Shown here: positions 1 through 8,957 of the stretch, one piece after another
Layout of the letters: every line of letters starts with the position of its first letter
Numbering within the stretch: the first letter of the stretch is position 1
Source: an uncultured Lentisphaeraceae bacterium
GTDB lineage: Bacteria > Verrucomicrobiota > Kiritimatiellia > RFP12 > DVOR01
Direction of reading: 5' to 3'
DNA: 64,000 nucleotides
NCBI GenBank assembly: GCA_949282555.1
Contig: CASDPK010000002.1
Coordinates: forward strand, 1-64,000
Notes under the pieces: generated by a model
The model's input: only the letters and a program-made list of their open reading frames with translations
Told to the model about the DNA's origin: nothing
Databases searched by the model: none
Program-made: the position numbers and the translations under genes

Positions 1-138
1 AATGCGTTGAGGTAAGGGAGGAGAGGCCGTTAGGAAAGGTTGTATGCAACAGTCCAGCCACAGGTGGGATAATTTACCCACACAGATTGACGAAGAGCCC
101 TAGGCGCGGAAGACGTTTCGCGCATGGGAGGGCGGATG

Positions 139-147
139 TGCTATGCT
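139..147 (+). promoter_or_regulatory. Extended -10 promoter (TGCTATGCT)
   Basis: TGC followed by TATGCT is an extended -10 element of the kind seen before several other genes here (TGCTAnnnT). Transcription would begin near 154. That makes the ATG codons at 124 and 148 unlikely starts for the VWA gene and favours 184. No good -35 is visible. Confidence 0.4.
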
Positions 148-183
148 ATGAAACCGTTTCGAGTCCGACGTTTGAGTTTGGCG

Positions 184-1227
184 ATGATGTCCTTTTCCAC
201 ACCGTGGATGTTTCTTTTGCTGTTGCCCTGGGCGGTGGCGGCGTGGCGCGTGTTGCGTTCGGCAAAGACGCGGGGGACGGTGTTTGCGTCGGCCTCGGCG
301 CGTTTTGCGGGGGAGCGGCCCACGTGGCGGCTCCGGGCGTGCCGGGTGATGCCGTGGGTCTTCCTTGCGGGGGCGGCGGCGCTGATCGTGGGGGCGGCGG
401 GGCCGCGGAAGTTGTTGGCGCGGGAGGTGCGTCCGGCGGATGCGCTGGCGGTGATGATGGCGGTGGACGTTTCGGGGTCCATGCGGGCGCTGGATTTGAG
501 CGAGGGCCGCAACGACGCCACCCGTCTGGACGTGGTGAAGCGTTTGTTCCGCGATTTTGCCGAGCGCCGTCCCGATGACCTTATCGGGTTGGTGACCTTC
601 GGTGGCTATGCCAGCGTGCGTTCGCCGCTCACGGCCGATCACCGCGCGCTGTTGCACACGCTTTCGGGCGTCACGATTCCGGGGGAGCAGGGCGGTTTGG
701 ACGAGAAGGGGCGCCCCGTCTCGGACGATGAGTTGCTCACGGCCATCGGCGACGGACTGTCGATGTGTCTGCTCCGCCTCAAAGACGCCGAACCCAAAAC
801 CAAGATCGTCATCCTCCTTTCCGACGGCGAGAGCAACACGGGCGCCGTCACCCCCACCGAAGCCGCCAAGGCCGCCAAGACCCTCGGCGTGCGGGTCTAC
901 ACCATCGGCGTGGGCACCACCGGCCCCACCAAGGTGCGCGTGCGCGACGCCTTCGGACGTGAGGCGTTGGCCGATGTTTACATGACGCTCGACGAGGCCA
1001 CCCTCCGCGCCATCGCCGAGACCACCGGCGGCGATTACGCCAATGTCCGCTCCCCCGAGCAATTGGAAGCCTTCCTGCGCCACGTCGCGGAATTGGAAAC
1101 CACCCATGTGGAGCGCAGCGTCCGCCTCCGTCACCGCTCCTGCGCGTGGCCGTGGCTGGCGGCCGGGCTCGCGCTCTGCCTGCTCTCTGCCGCCACGCTC
1201 ACCCTCCTGCTTCGGAGGCCCATCTGA
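184..1227 (+). CDS. BatA-like VWA-domain membrane protein
   Basis: The architecture is that of the BatA/BatB aerotolerance family: two hydrophobic segments near the N-terminus (about residues 5-22 and 55-75), a von Willebrand factor A domain, and a C-terminal membrane helix. The MIDAS metal site is intact (DVSGS, then TFGG and LLSDGES). Such proteins are thought to assemble envelope complexes, often beside MoxR ATPases, but no MoxR or BatB partner lies in this window, so the partners may be upstream. In-frame ATG codons exist at 124, 148, 184 and 187. I chose 184 because it puts the first helix at the N-terminus as in BatA and lies downstream of the putative -10 at 139-147. The stop overlaps the next start as TGATG. 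The family is well supported, the cellular role is not. Confidence 0.8.
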   Translation: MMSFSTPWMFLLLLPWAVAAWRVLRSAKTRGTVFASASARFAGERPTWRLRACRVMPWVFLAGAAALIVGAAGPRKLLAREVRPADALAVMMAVDVSGSMRALDLSEGRNDATRLDVVKRLFRDFAERRPDDLIGLVTFGGYASVRSPLTADHRALLHTLSGVTIPGEQGGLDEKGRPVSDDELLTAIGDGLSMCLLRLKDAEPKTKIVILLSDGESNTGAVTPTEAAKAAKTLGVRVYTIGVGTTGPTKVRVRDAFGREALADVYMTLDEATLRAIAETTGGDYANVRSPEQLEAFLRHVAELETTHVERSVRLRHRSCAWPWLAAGLALCLLSAATLTLLLRRPI

Positions 1228-2954
1228 TGATCGAAGGGCCCATTGACGCCGCCGCCCTTGGGCGGTCTTTGGAAGAGGCGCTCGCCGCCGTTCCCGAGGC
1301 CGCGCTGGAGCGTTTCGCCACCCAGCGGCGCCTCATGGGCGGGGGTTATCGGAAGGGGCACCCCGCCGTGCTCCGCGCCCTCATCGCCAACGCCCTCCGG
1401 CCCCGTCTGCTGACCTACGACACCGACACCGCCACCTTCCTGCGCACCCATCTGCCCGAGGCGCGCCTGCTCTCCATGCTCTCGCGCGAGGTGCTGGAAC
1501 AGCGCGCCACCTGGTTCATCGCGTTCTTCGGCAAGGCCCGCTTCCTGCTGGCCCTCCTCGCCGATCCCCGCGAAGACGTCCGTGCCCGCGTGCCGGAGCG
1601 GATGGCCGCCGAGGGCAACGAATTGCCGGAGCCCGAGGCCGCGGGCGATCTCTTGGCGCAAGCCTTCTCCCCCATCGTCCAAATGGGCGGCGGGCCCGCC
1701 GCACGCGAACGTGACCGGGAGCGCATCGCCGAACTCCGGCAACAGCTGGAAACCTCCGAAAAGGCCCGCCGCGACGAACGCCGCAAGGCGGAGGCCGAGG
1801 CCAAGACCCGCGATGGCGGGTGGAAGAGCCGCTTGGCCACCGCGCGTTTCGGCGTCGAAGAACGTCAGCGGGAGATTGACCGCCTCCGTGCCGCCTTGGA
1901 GAAGGAACGCGCCGAGCGGGAACGCCGGGTGCAAGAAGAGCTTGCGGGGCGGCAAATCCGCCTCTTCCAAGGTTGGCTCACCCCCTGCCTGAAGGCCGAG
2001 GCCCTGACGGCCGCCGATCCCCGCGCGCCCTTGCTGGAACGCGCCGAGGAGGCCATCGCCCAACAGCGTCGGCTCGACCGCGCCAGCGCCCAGCGCGCCG
2101 AACTCTCCGACCGCCTGGGCAAGACCGAAGCCGCCCTTGCCCGCGTGGATGAAACGTTGGCCGGCGCAATGGTTCGCCACGGCGGCCTTGTGGCCGTGCG
2201 CGCCGAATTGGCCGCCGAGCGCGACCGTCTCCGCGAAGCCTTGGGCGACGCCGAGCCCGATCCGCTGACCGCGGCCCTCAGCGCCCGCATCGCCGCCGCC
2301 ACCGAAAAGGATTACGAGCCCACCCTCACGCTCCTGCAAGCCGGCGAACGCACGGGCTTGATCGCCAAAGCCGATGCCGACCGTCTGCGCCTGGCCTTCC
2401 GGCGCCGCGTGGCCACGTGGGACCTCGGCGCCCCCGACGCCGCAAAGGACGCCGAGGCCGCCTTGGATGCGTTGGAGGCCGAAGGCGCCGCCGCCGAACG
2501 CCGCAATCCCGCCCTCGTCAAGGCCCTGAGGGGCGTCGCCCCGGCCATGCTCTTCCTCGATGGGCACAACATCCTCAATGGCATTGGCCGCTACCGCCAG
2601 CGTCGCGGGATGGCCCTCACCCACGAAGCGGCCCGTCTGCGCGTGGAGCGCGACGCGGCCAGCCTCCTGCGCAACCTCCCGATGGTCTTCGCCCACCTCG
2701 TTTGGGACGGCACGGAAGCCTCCGAACACGCCGCCTCCGACAATGTGGCCGTCCATTACTCCGGCGGACAGGGCGAGCACCGCGCCGACCGCTACATCCT
2801 CGACCAGCTCCGCTTCTACCGTGAGCGCTTCGAGCATCCCCTCATCGTGGTGACCGACGACAACGGATTCGCCGGCGAAGCGCGGAAACTCGGCGCGGAC
2901 GTCTGCCGCCTCCATGATTTTGAGGCTTTTCTCAATGGCCCGCCCGCTCCCTGA
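1227..2954 (+). CDS. Coiled-coil protein with C-terminal NYN (YacP-like) nuclease domain
   Basis: This 575-residue protein has a charged Arg/Glu/Ala-rich coiled coil (roughly residues 150-350). It ends in a NYN/PIN-like domain of the YacP type from about residue 430: MLFLDGHNILNG at the first strand, HRADRYILDQL in the middle, and VVTDDNGFAGEARKLGADV near the end. These acidic positions match the metal-binding sites of NYN ribonucleases, so RNA cleavage or binding is likely but the substrate is unknown. The start at 1227 overlaps the VWA stop and has GGAGG at 1214-1218. The reading frame is open upstream, but those codons lie inside the VWA gene. A second, unrelated NYN protein lies at 17464. 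Confidence 0.8.
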   Translation: MIEGPIDAAALGRSLEEALAAVPEAALERFATQRRLMGGGYRKGHPAVLRALIANALRPRLLTYDTDTATFLRTHLPEARLLSMLSREVLEQRATWFIAFFGKARFLLALLADPREDVRARVPERMAAEGNELPEPEAAGDLLAQAFSPIVQMGGGPAARERDRERIAELRQQLETSEKARRDERRKAEAEAKTRDGGWKSRLATARFGVEERQREIDRLRAALEKERAERERRVQEELAGRQIRLFQGWLTPCLKAEALTAADPRAPLLERAEEAIAQQRRLDRASAQRAELSDRLGKTEAALARVDETLAGAMVRHGGLVAVRAELAAERDRLREALGDAEPDPLTAALSARIAAATEKDYEPTLTLLQAGERTGLIAKADADRLRLAFRRRVATWDLGAPDAAKDAEAALDALEAEGAAAERRNPALVKALRGVAPAMLFLDGHNILNGIGRYRQRRGMALTHEAARLRVERDAASLLRNLPMVFAHLVWDGTEASEHAASDNVAVHYSGGQGEHRADRYILDQLRFYRERFEHPLIVVTDDNGFAGEARKLGADVCRLHDFEAFLNGPPAP

Positions 2955-3906
2955 TCCCCTTCCGCGCCTTTGCGCCGATCCCCATTGGGGCGACTGGCGC
3001 TGGCAGCTCTCCCACACCCTCTCCGCCGCCGACCTCGGCGTGCATGACGTGGCGGCCTTCCCTCTGCGCGTCACCCCCTACTATGCCTCCCTCGCCCGAT
3101 GGGACGACCCGGAAGATCCCCTCCTGCGCCAATTCCTGCCCGACGCCCGCGAGGGATTGCCCGACGGCTACGGGCCCGACCCTTTCGGCGAGCGCGGCGC
3201 GGCGGCCGTGGCCCCCGGCATCAAACAACGCTTTCCCGACCGTCTCCTTGCGATGGTCAGCGTGGCCTGCTCCACCTACTGCCGCCATTGCACCCGCCGC
3301 GGACTGTTAGAGGGCGCCTGCGCCGCACGGTTGGACGACCTGCTGGAGGCCGTCCGCACCCGCCCTGCGGTGCGTGAGGTGTTGCTCTCCGGCGGCGATC
3401 CGCTGATCCTGCCCGACGCGACGGTGCTGACGTGGGTCGATGCGTTGGCCGCCCTGCCGCAGCTCGACGCCATCCGCCTTTGCACGCGCACGCCCGCCGT
3501 GCTGCCCATGCGCTTCACCCAAGGGCTCGTCGAAGGCCTCGCCCGCAGTGGGCGCGTGTGGCTCCAGACCCAGTTCAACCATCCCCGCGAGCTCACCCCC
3601 GAAGCCTGCGAAGCCTTGGCCCGCTTGGCAAGCCACGGCATCCCCGTCTCCAACCAAAGCGTTCTCCTGCGCGGCATCAATGACGCGCCGGCCACCATGG
3701 CCGAGCTCTGCGCCAAGCTCCAACGCCACCGCGTGCGCCCCTACTACATTTTCCAGTGCGACCCCATCGCCGGCATCAGCCACTTCCGCACGCCCCCCGA
3801 GACCGCCCCCCGCCTCCGTGATTATCTGCTCACCCATCTTGGCGGATTGGCCTGCCCGCGCGTCGTCGCCGACCTTCCCGGCGCGGCGCACAAAACCGAC
3901 ATCTGA
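2935..3906 (+). CDS. KamA-family radical SAM aminomutase (EpmB-like)
   Basis: The protein belongs to the lysine 2,3-aminomutase family, which uses S-adenosylmethionine, a 4Fe-4S cluster and PLP. The cluster motif is CSTYCRHC (C112, C116, C119), followed by SGGDPL and the family-typical YYIFQCDP near the C-terminus. At 323 residues it is closer to EpmB, which makes beta-lysine for elongation factor P, than to fermentative aminomutases, but no epmA or efp is nearby, so the substrate is open. The start at 2935 has GAGG nine bases upstream and lies inside the end of the preceding gene. ATG 2914 is the alternative. Confidence 0.85.
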   Translation: MARPLPDPLPRLCADPHWGDWRWQLSHTLSAADLGVHDVAAFPLRVTPYYASLARWDDPEDPLLRQFLPDAREGLPDGYGPDPFGERGAAAVAPGIKQRFPDRLLAMVSVACSTYCRHCTRRGLLEGACAARLDDLLEAVRTRPAVREVLLSGGDPLILPDATVLTWVDALAALPQLDAIRLCTRTPAVLPMRFTQGLVEGLARSGRVWLQTQFNHPRELTPEACEALARLASHGIPVSNQSVLLRGINDAPATMAELCAKLQRHRVRPYYIFQCDPIAGISHFRTPPETAPRLRDYLLTHLGGLACPRVVADLPGAAHKTDI

Positions 3907-3966
3907 CCCGTCGCCGGGCCAGGCACCGTATTCTCTCCAAGGAAAAACAACCGCCGCGCGGCGTCT

Positions 3967-4953
3967 TCAACCGCGCGGATGGGCCGTGTGATAGGTTTGG
4001 GCCAGACGCTCCGGAGCGAGGTGGGCGTAGACCTGCGTGGTGGCGGGGGAGGCGTGCCCGAGAAGCTCCTGCACGGCACGGAGATCGGCTCCGTGCGACA
4101 GCAGATGGGTGGCGAAGGAGTGGCGCAACTTATGCGGGGAAAGGTCGGGGCTCAGCCCCGCCGCCGCCAGCCAACGCTTCATGAAGCGTTCGATGGAGCG
4201 GGTGGTGAGGGCCTCCCCGCCACGGTTGAGAAAGACGGCGCACGTGGGAGCGTCGGTTCCCGGCCAAAGTTGCCGGGCCTGCGCGCGCATGGCCTCAAGG
4301 GCCGCCACGGCAGGCCGCCCCAACAGGCAAAGCCGTTCCTTGTTGCCCTTTCCGCGCACCACGCATCCGCCGCGCGCCAAATCCAAGCGGTCATTGGTGA
4401 GGGCGGCGATTTCGGCGACACGCGCGCCGGTGGAATAGAGCGTCTCGAAAAGGGCCGCGTCACGCAACAATCCATAGCGCCGGAGCGGCTCGGCGGAGGT
4501 CTCGGCCGCGAGGGCCTCATAGGGCGCACGGAGCAGGCGCGTCACCTCGTCCTCGGAAAGCAACGTAGGCAAAGGCTTGCTTCGGCGCGGCGGGCGGAGC
4601 GCCGCACAGGGGGAATGGGCCAAGAGCCCCTCCGTCACCTGCCAGCGAAAGAACGTGCGCAGTGCGGCCAACTTGCGGGCGGTGGAGGCGGGTTTGGCGC
4701 CGGTGCGGGCGTAGGCGTGGAGAAAGGCCCGGGCGTCGGCGGCGTCGGGCAAGGCCCAGTCGAAGGGGGGCGTGTCGGAGGGTTTCCAGAAAAAGGCGGC
4801 GAACTGCCCCACGTCGCGCACATAATTCTCCGCGGTGCGTGCGCTGGCATGGCGCACCACCCGCAACCAGTCCACAAACCGCGCCACCACGGGATCGGCC
4901 CCAAGGTCGGCCCGGGCGGCGAAGGTTTCCAAGGTGTGCTGGTTGCGATTCAT
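3967..4953 (-). CDS. Tyrosine recombinase of the XerC/XerD family
   Basis: This 328-residue protein has an N-terminal SAM-like DNA-binding domain (about residues 20-110) and a catalytic domain with all six expected residues: R178 (STGARVAEI), K202 (GKGNK), H274 and R277 (HKLRHSFATH), H300 (LGHAS) and Y309. Length and motifs fit chromosomal dimer-resolving XerC/XerD rather than a phage integrase. No integrated element, attachment site or tRNA is visible next to it, which supports a housekeeping role. I cannot decide XerC versus XerD. The gene converges on the KamA-family gene across about 60 bases. A palindromic repeat of the dispersed family lies just upstream of its start. Confidence 0.88.
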   Translation of the reverse strand: MNRNQHTLETFAARADLGADPVVARFVDWLRVVRHASARTAENYVRDVGQFAAFFWKPSDTPPFDWALPDAADARAFLHAYARTGAKPASTARKLAALRTFFRWQVTEGLLAHSPCAALRPPRRSKPLPTLLSEDEVTRLLRAPYEALAAETSAEPLRRYGLLRDAALFETLYSTGARVAEIAALTNDRLDLARGGCVVRGKGNKERLCLLGRPAVAALEAMRAQARQLWPGTDAPTCAVFLNRGGEALTTRSIERFMKRWLAAAGLSPDLSPHKLRHSFATHLLSHGADLRAVQELLGHASPATTQVYAHLAPERLAQTYHTAHPRG

Positions 4954-4984
4954 GGGCGTTCAAGGACGCAGGGCCCCGATGCGG

Positions 4985-5038
4985 AAGGCTCCGTATCCCA
5001 AGGCGAGATACGGAGCATCGGAGGTCTGGATACGGAGC
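4985..5038. repeat. Dispersed palindromic repeat, copy 1
   Basis: CTCCGTATC (4989-4997) and GATACGGAG (5007-5015) form a perfect 9-bp inverted repeat around CCAAGGCGA. A second half unit, GGATACGGAGC, follows at about 5028-5038. It sits between the recombinase start and the GH20 stop and belongs to a family with copies near 13.5, 22.1, 38.8 and 48.1 kb. Confidence 0.8.
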
Positions 5039-5041
5039 GTC

Positions 5042-6646
5042 TCACTTTTTCTCGGGCACGGGGGCCGGACGCAGTCCCATGCGGCACAGGCGCTCCAACC
5101 CGGGGCCGGAAACGCGGGCACGGAAGTGCTCCCAATCACGGGCGGCCTGCGGCGTCCAGCCAATCTCCGCGATGGCACAGGCGCGCGGCCAAAGCTTCCA
5201 ATCCATGTCCTCTCCGGAGCGGATGTATTCGGCCCAGAGATTGCCCTGAAGGCCGAGGATAAAGGGCTTGGCTTCCTCGGGGAGCCCGGCGTCAGGATCC
5301 AGCTCGTAGGTCTTCCAAATGGGGTTGGGCGTGTTGTTGGGGATGTATTCGTAGGGGTCGTTGGGCACCTGCTGACGGTAGTCCACGTAGCAGAAGGGCT
5401 TAGGCGTCATGACCACCTTGTGCCCGGCCTTGGCGGCGATGATGCCGCCCTTGGTGCCGCGCCAGCTCATGATGGCCGCGCCCTTGGGCAAGCCTCCCTC
5501 GAGGATCTCGTCCCAGCCAATCAGGTTGCGGCCCTTGGCGGCGAGATAGCGGGCGAAATGCTCGGTGAAGCGGGTCTGAAGCTGATGCATATCCTTGCAC
5601 CCCAGCTCGGCCATCTTGGCCTTGCACTTGGGGCAGGCGTTCCAGCGCGTCTTGGGGGCTTCGTCGCCGCCGACGTGGATGTAGGACGAGGGGAAGAGCT
5701 CGACCACCTCGTCCAACACGCCTTCCAAGAGTTCGTAGGTCTTGGGGTTGCCGGCGCAGAAGATTTCCTTGTTCACGCCCCAGCGGGGGGTGAGATCGGG
5801 CTGATCGGAGCAGGCCAGCTCGGGATACGCGCGGATGACCGCGAGGGCGTGGCCGGGCATCTCGATCTCCGGCACCACGGTGACATGGCGCGCGGCGGCA
5901 TAGGCCACCACCTCGCGGATCTCGTCCTGCGTGTAGAAGAGGGGCGGCTGAGGCTCCCCATCCATCTGCGTCCGCGCGAAGGGGCGCGGCGTGCAGGGGC
6001 GCGTGGCGCCCACCGCCGTCAGGCGGGGATAGCGCTTGATCTCAATGCGCCAGCCCTGATCGTCCGTGAGGTGCCAATGGAGCACGTTGAGCTTGTGGGC
6101 GGCCATGGCATCGATCTGCCGCTTCAATTCCGGCACGGGAATGAATCCGCGTGCAGGGTCGAACATAATGCCGCGCCAAGCGTAGCGCGGGGCGTCGGCA
6201 ATCGTCACGGCGGGAATTTCCCACGCGGCACGAACCGGCGCGGAGCGGTAGACGTCGGGGGGAAGCAGCTGACGCAAGGTTTGAACGGCGTAGAAGGCTC
6301 CGGCGGGTTCGGAGGCGCGGATTTCCACGCCCTTTTCCGTGACGGTGAGCGCATAGCCCTCCTTGGGCTGGGCCGTATCGCGGACGAAGCGGATGTCCGG
6401 CGTCGCCTCCGTCACCTTCAGCCAAATGCCGGTGGCCGGGAAGAGCGCCTCGCGGAAGGACTTGATCTCCCCCGCAAACGCGGCATCGCCGCCGACGGTG
6501 CAGCCCCACTTGAGGACAAAGGGTTTCGCGGGCTTCCCGGCCTCCATGGTCTCGGTGAGCGTTTTGGGCCACGGGATGATGGAGGGCGCGGCCATCGCCG
6601 CCGAGACGGTGAGCGCCAAAAAGGCGGACACAAGGAAGTTCTTCAT
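5042..6646 (-). CDS. Secreted GH20 beta-N-acetylhexosaminidase
   Basis: A 534-residue exported glycosidase with a clear signal peptide (residues 1-19, ending SAAMA). A GH20 N-terminal alpha/beta domain is followed by a catalytic TIM barrel. The substrate-assisted catalytic Asp-Glu pair is visible in HVGGDEAPKTRW, and the barrel opening ARGFIPVPELKRQIDAMA is typical. It should release terminal GlcNAc or GalNAc from mucin O-glycans, N-glycans or glycosaminoglycan fragments in the periplasm or outside the cell. It follows dsbD by 19 bases and is probably co-transcribed with it. AAGGA upstream of the ATG supports the start. Confidence 0.92.
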   Translation of the reverse strand: MKNFLVSAFLALTVSAAMAAPSIIPWPKTLTETMEAGKPAKPFVLKWGCTVGGDAAFAGEIKSFREALFPATGIWLKVTEATPDIRFVRDTAQPKEGYALTVTEKGVEIRASEPAGAFYAVQTLRQLLPPDVYRSAPVRAAWEIPAVTIADAPRYAWRGIMFDPARGFIPVPELKRQIDAMAAHKLNVLHWHLTDDQGWRIEIKRYPRLTAVGATRPCTPRPFARTQMDGEPQPPLFYTQDEIREVVAYAAARHVTVVPEIEMPGHALAVIRAYPELACSDQPDLTPRWGVNKEIFCAGNPKTYELLEGVLDEVVELFPSSYIHVGGDEAPKTRWNACPKCKAKMAELGCKDMHQLQTRFTEHFARYLAAKGRNLIGWDEILEGGLPKGAAIMSWRGTKGGIIAAKAGHKVVMTPKPFCYVDYRQQVPNDPYEYIPNNTPNPIWKTYELDPDAGLPEEAKPFILGLQGNLWAEYIRSGEDMDWKLWPRACAIAEIGWTPQAARDWEHFRARVSGPGLERLCRMGLRPAPVPEKK

Positions 6647-6665
6647 CTGTACGGATTCCTTTCGG

Positions 6666-8180
6666 TCATTCGATCACAACATAGGTCGGCAGCCCCTTGA
6701 TCCCAAACCGTTCCTGTGTGGGACGGATGGCGCGGTCGGCCAGATCCATGCGAACCTTGATCAAGGTGAAGCGTTCCAACTCACGGCGCACGCCGGCATC
6801 GGGGAACGTGTCGCGCTCCATTTCCTCACAGGCCTTGCAGGCCGTGCCCCAGAAATCGAGCAAGACGGGGCGCCCCTCGGCGCGGGCCTTTTCGATGGCG
6901 GCCTCGATGGCCGGCAAATCCGCGCCGTCAAGCCCCTCCGAAGGCAGAAAGGCCTTTGCAGCCACCCAGCCATAATGCAGGGCAAAGAGCAAGACCACCA
7001 CGCCAAAGGCCTTCTTCACCCACACCATCCACGCCCCCGGACGCGGAAGAAACGAGAGCCCCGCCCCCGCGATCGGCCACGGCGCGGCCATGCCCAATCC
7101 CAGCACGAAAGGCAAACACAGCGCCCACCACGCGCCCTCCGCCACATAAGCGGAGGTCAGCAACAACACTGAAATCAGCACCGGCGCCACGCACGCGCCC
7201 GCCAACACCGCACTCACCGCGCCCGCCACGAAGGCCGCCACGGCACCCTGACGGCCACTGCCGCGTCCGGAGAAGCGCGTGAAATCGATCAGAAAGACAT
7301 CGAACAGCGCCAACGCCAGCGCCACGAAGACCACCGCGATCGCCGCGTTGAACCACCAGGCCGACTGCACCGCGCCGAATGCCGCACCCGTCAGCACCGG
7401 GATGAGCGCCAACACGCCGTAGGCCAGGGCAATGCCGAGCCCGTAGGCCCCGCCGCGCAAAGCGCCGCGCAAGCGGCTCCCACCCGCGGCTCCCGCACCG
7501 ATGATGGCCAAATTGATCGGCATCATCGGCAACACGCAGGGCGTAAGATTCAGCGCCAAGCCGCCCACAAAGACCATGAGCACCAGCAACCACAATCCGT
7601 GCCGCGCCACCCATGCGCGGGGATCGTCGGCGAACGAAGGCTCCCGCGCCGTTCCGGCGGCGGTCTCTCCCCGCAGGAAGGCCACAAACGCCGCCGGCTC
7701 CACAAATCCCGCCATACTCCGGACGGAGGGCGATGCGGGCTGGGACGGCAAGGGCTCGGAAGCCTCGGCCTCGGCCTTGCCCGAAGTCTCGGTTCCTTTG
7801 CCCGCCTCCACAACGTTGCCTTCCGCCGTGATCGTGAGCGTGAGCGACTGGGGCATGTAGCATTGCGTGGCGTCACACCCTTGATAATCCAGCGTAAAGG
7901 ACTGCCCGGCGTCGGCCTTCCACGTGAAATCGGCCAGCCCTTCATAGATTGCGCGGCCGTCGGCATCTTTTCCCGTCGGGGGGCGCGACAGCGGCGCACC
8001 AAGGGAACACGCCAGCATATCGTCGTAGATATGTTGATCGGGCTGGGCCATCGCGAAGGTGACGGTGAGGGTTCCATTTTCCCAAACCACATCCGGACGG
8101 AAGGGATCTTCAGGCGTTGGGGCCGCCCATCCCAGCGCCGCAAGAACGACGGCGCACCCGAACACAAGGCGTCTCATCAT
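6666..8180 (-). CDS. dsbD: Thiol:disulfide interchange protein DsbD
   Basis: All three DsbD modules are present. The periplasmic alpha domain has C102 and C107 (CDATQC). The membrane domain of about eight helices has C215 (NLTPCVLP) and C330 (AGACVAP). The C-terminal thioredoxin domain has CKAC (C448, C451). The protein passes electrons from cytoplasmic thioredoxin across the inner membrane to envelope proteins. A signal peptide is visible at residues 1-20. The start at 8180 has GGAG seven bases upstream; ATG 8198, six bases from a -10 element, is a possible leaderless start adding six residues. The 504-residue length is slightly short for the family, but nothing essential is missing. Confidence 0.93.
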   Translation of the reverse strand: MMRRLVFGCAVVLAALGWAAPTPEDPFRPDVVWENGTLTVTFAMAQPDQHIYDDMLACSLGAPLSRPPTGKDADGRAIYEGLADFTWKADAGQSFTLDYQGCDATQCYMPQSLTLTITAEGNVVEAGKGTETSGKAEAEASEPLPSQPASPSVRSMAGFVEPAAFVAFLRGETAAGTAREPSFADDPRAWVARHGLWLLVLMVFVGGLALNLTPCVLPMMPINLAIIGAGAAGGSRLRGALRGGAYGLGIALAYGVLALIPVLTGAAFGAVQSAWWFNAAIAVVFVALALALFDVFLIDFTRFSGRGSGRQGAVAAFVAGAVSAVLAGACVAPVLISVLLLTSAYVAEGAWWALCLPFVLGLGMAAPWPIAGAGLSFLPRPGAWMVWVKKAFGVVVLLFALHYGWVAAKAFLPSEGLDGADLPAIEAAIEKARAEGRPVLLDFWGTACKACEEMERDTFPDAGVRRELERFTLIKVRMDLADRAIRPTQERFGIKGLPTYVVIE

Positions 8181-8204
8181 GTCGAATCTCCGAATCATGG
8201 CGAC

Positions 8205-8234
8205 AGTATCCCACAATCCCGCCCCCGTGGGCAA
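8205..8234 (-). promoter_or_regulatory. Sigma-70-type promoter of dsbD
   Basis: On the minus strand, TTGCCC (8229-8234) and GATACT (8205-8210) are separated by 18 bases. The predicted start of transcription falls at about 8198, exactly on an in-frame ATG, so the mRNA may be leaderless or have an 18-base leader to the GGAG-preceded ATG at 8180. Confidence 0.55.
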
Positions 8235-8294
8235 GCCTTTCCCCACGGTCTGCGGGAACTGCGCACCATCGTGCGCACAAGGTGAACCATGCGA

Positions 8295-8939
8295 TCAGAA
8301 CTCCGGTTCCGGCCGAAGATAGGGATTGAGCCGAAGCTCACGCTCAAGCGTCGTGGCGGGGCCATGACCGGGCAGAAGCGTCGTCTCAGGCGTCAGCGTC
8401 TCCGCCAAACGGCGCAGGGAGGCGTTCAGCTGAGCGAAGGAGCCGCCGGGCAGATCGGTGCGGCCGATGGACCCTTGGAAGAGCGTGTCACCCGTAAAGC
8501 AGAGGGGCGTAGGAACCCCTTTTTCCACCAGGATGCACTGACCGCCGGGCGTGTGGCCGGGCGTTGGGATGAGGCGAGCCTCAAGCCCTCCGCAGGCGAA
8601 TGTCTCCCCGGCCTCCACGAGCGACGCAGGCACCTGTTGGTGGAAATAGAAGGGTGGATATTGGTTGGCCGGATGCGTGAACGCCCAGTCGCGTTCCTCA
8701 GAACGCATGACCACCGGCAAATCGGGCCAGCGACGCAGAAGCGCATCAAGGGCTCCGAGATGATCAAAGTGCCCATGCGTGAGCACAATGGCCACAGGGT
8801 TCAGCGCCCGCGCCGTCACTTCCGCCTCAATTTCCTCCGAATCGGCCCCGGGGTCGATAATCCACGCGTTCGCCCCCTCCCAAAGCAAATAACAATTCTC
8901 GGCCAAGGGGCCAGTGGCAATGACGGCATATTCGGTCAT
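8295..8939 (-). CDS. Metallo-beta-lactamase-fold hydrolase (glyoxalase II-like)
   Basis: A 214-residue cytoplasmic protein with the full dinuclear metal signature: HxHxDH (H55, H57, D59, H60 in THGHFDHLG), then GHTPGGQ, FTGDTLF and the C-terminal GHGPAT. Length and the lack of a C-terminal extension match the YcbL/GloB-like branch of thioester hydrolases. The substrate cannot be read from sequence: S-lactoylglutathione or another acyl thioester is likely. The gene lies 18 bases after the secreted C10-type protease gene on the same strand. Confidence 0.85.
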   Translation of the reverse strand: MTEYAVIATGPLAENCYLLWEGANAWIIDPGADSEEIEAEVTARALNPVAIVLTHGHFDHLGALDALLRRWPDLPVVMRSEERDWAFTHPANQYPPFYFHQQVPASLVEAGETFACGGLEARLIPTPGHTPGGQCILVEKGVPTPLCFTGDTLFQGSIGRTDLPGGSFAQLNASLRRLAETLTPETTLLPGHGPATTLERELRLNPYLRPEPEF

Positions 8940-8957
8940 GGCATTCTCTCTCGTTGT

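Noticed and set aside
64-81. GTGGG/CCCAC hairpin near the window start considered as the end of a structured RNA gene
   Set aside because: Too little upstream sequence and no conserved core of RNase P RNA, tmRNA or SRP RNA is visible; it may just be a terminator of a gene outside the window.
1131-3074. Long minus-strand frame opposite the NYN protein gene
   Set aside because: Gly/Ala/Glu-rich shadow without recognisable domains; the plus strand has overlapping genes with family motifs and ribosome sites.
3967-5038. XerC-like recombinase plus adjacent repeat considered as an integrated mobile element
   Set aside because: The protein matches housekeeping Xer enzymes, there are no att-like direct repeats, tRNA or phage genes nearby, and the repeat belongs to the dispersed family found at four other loci.
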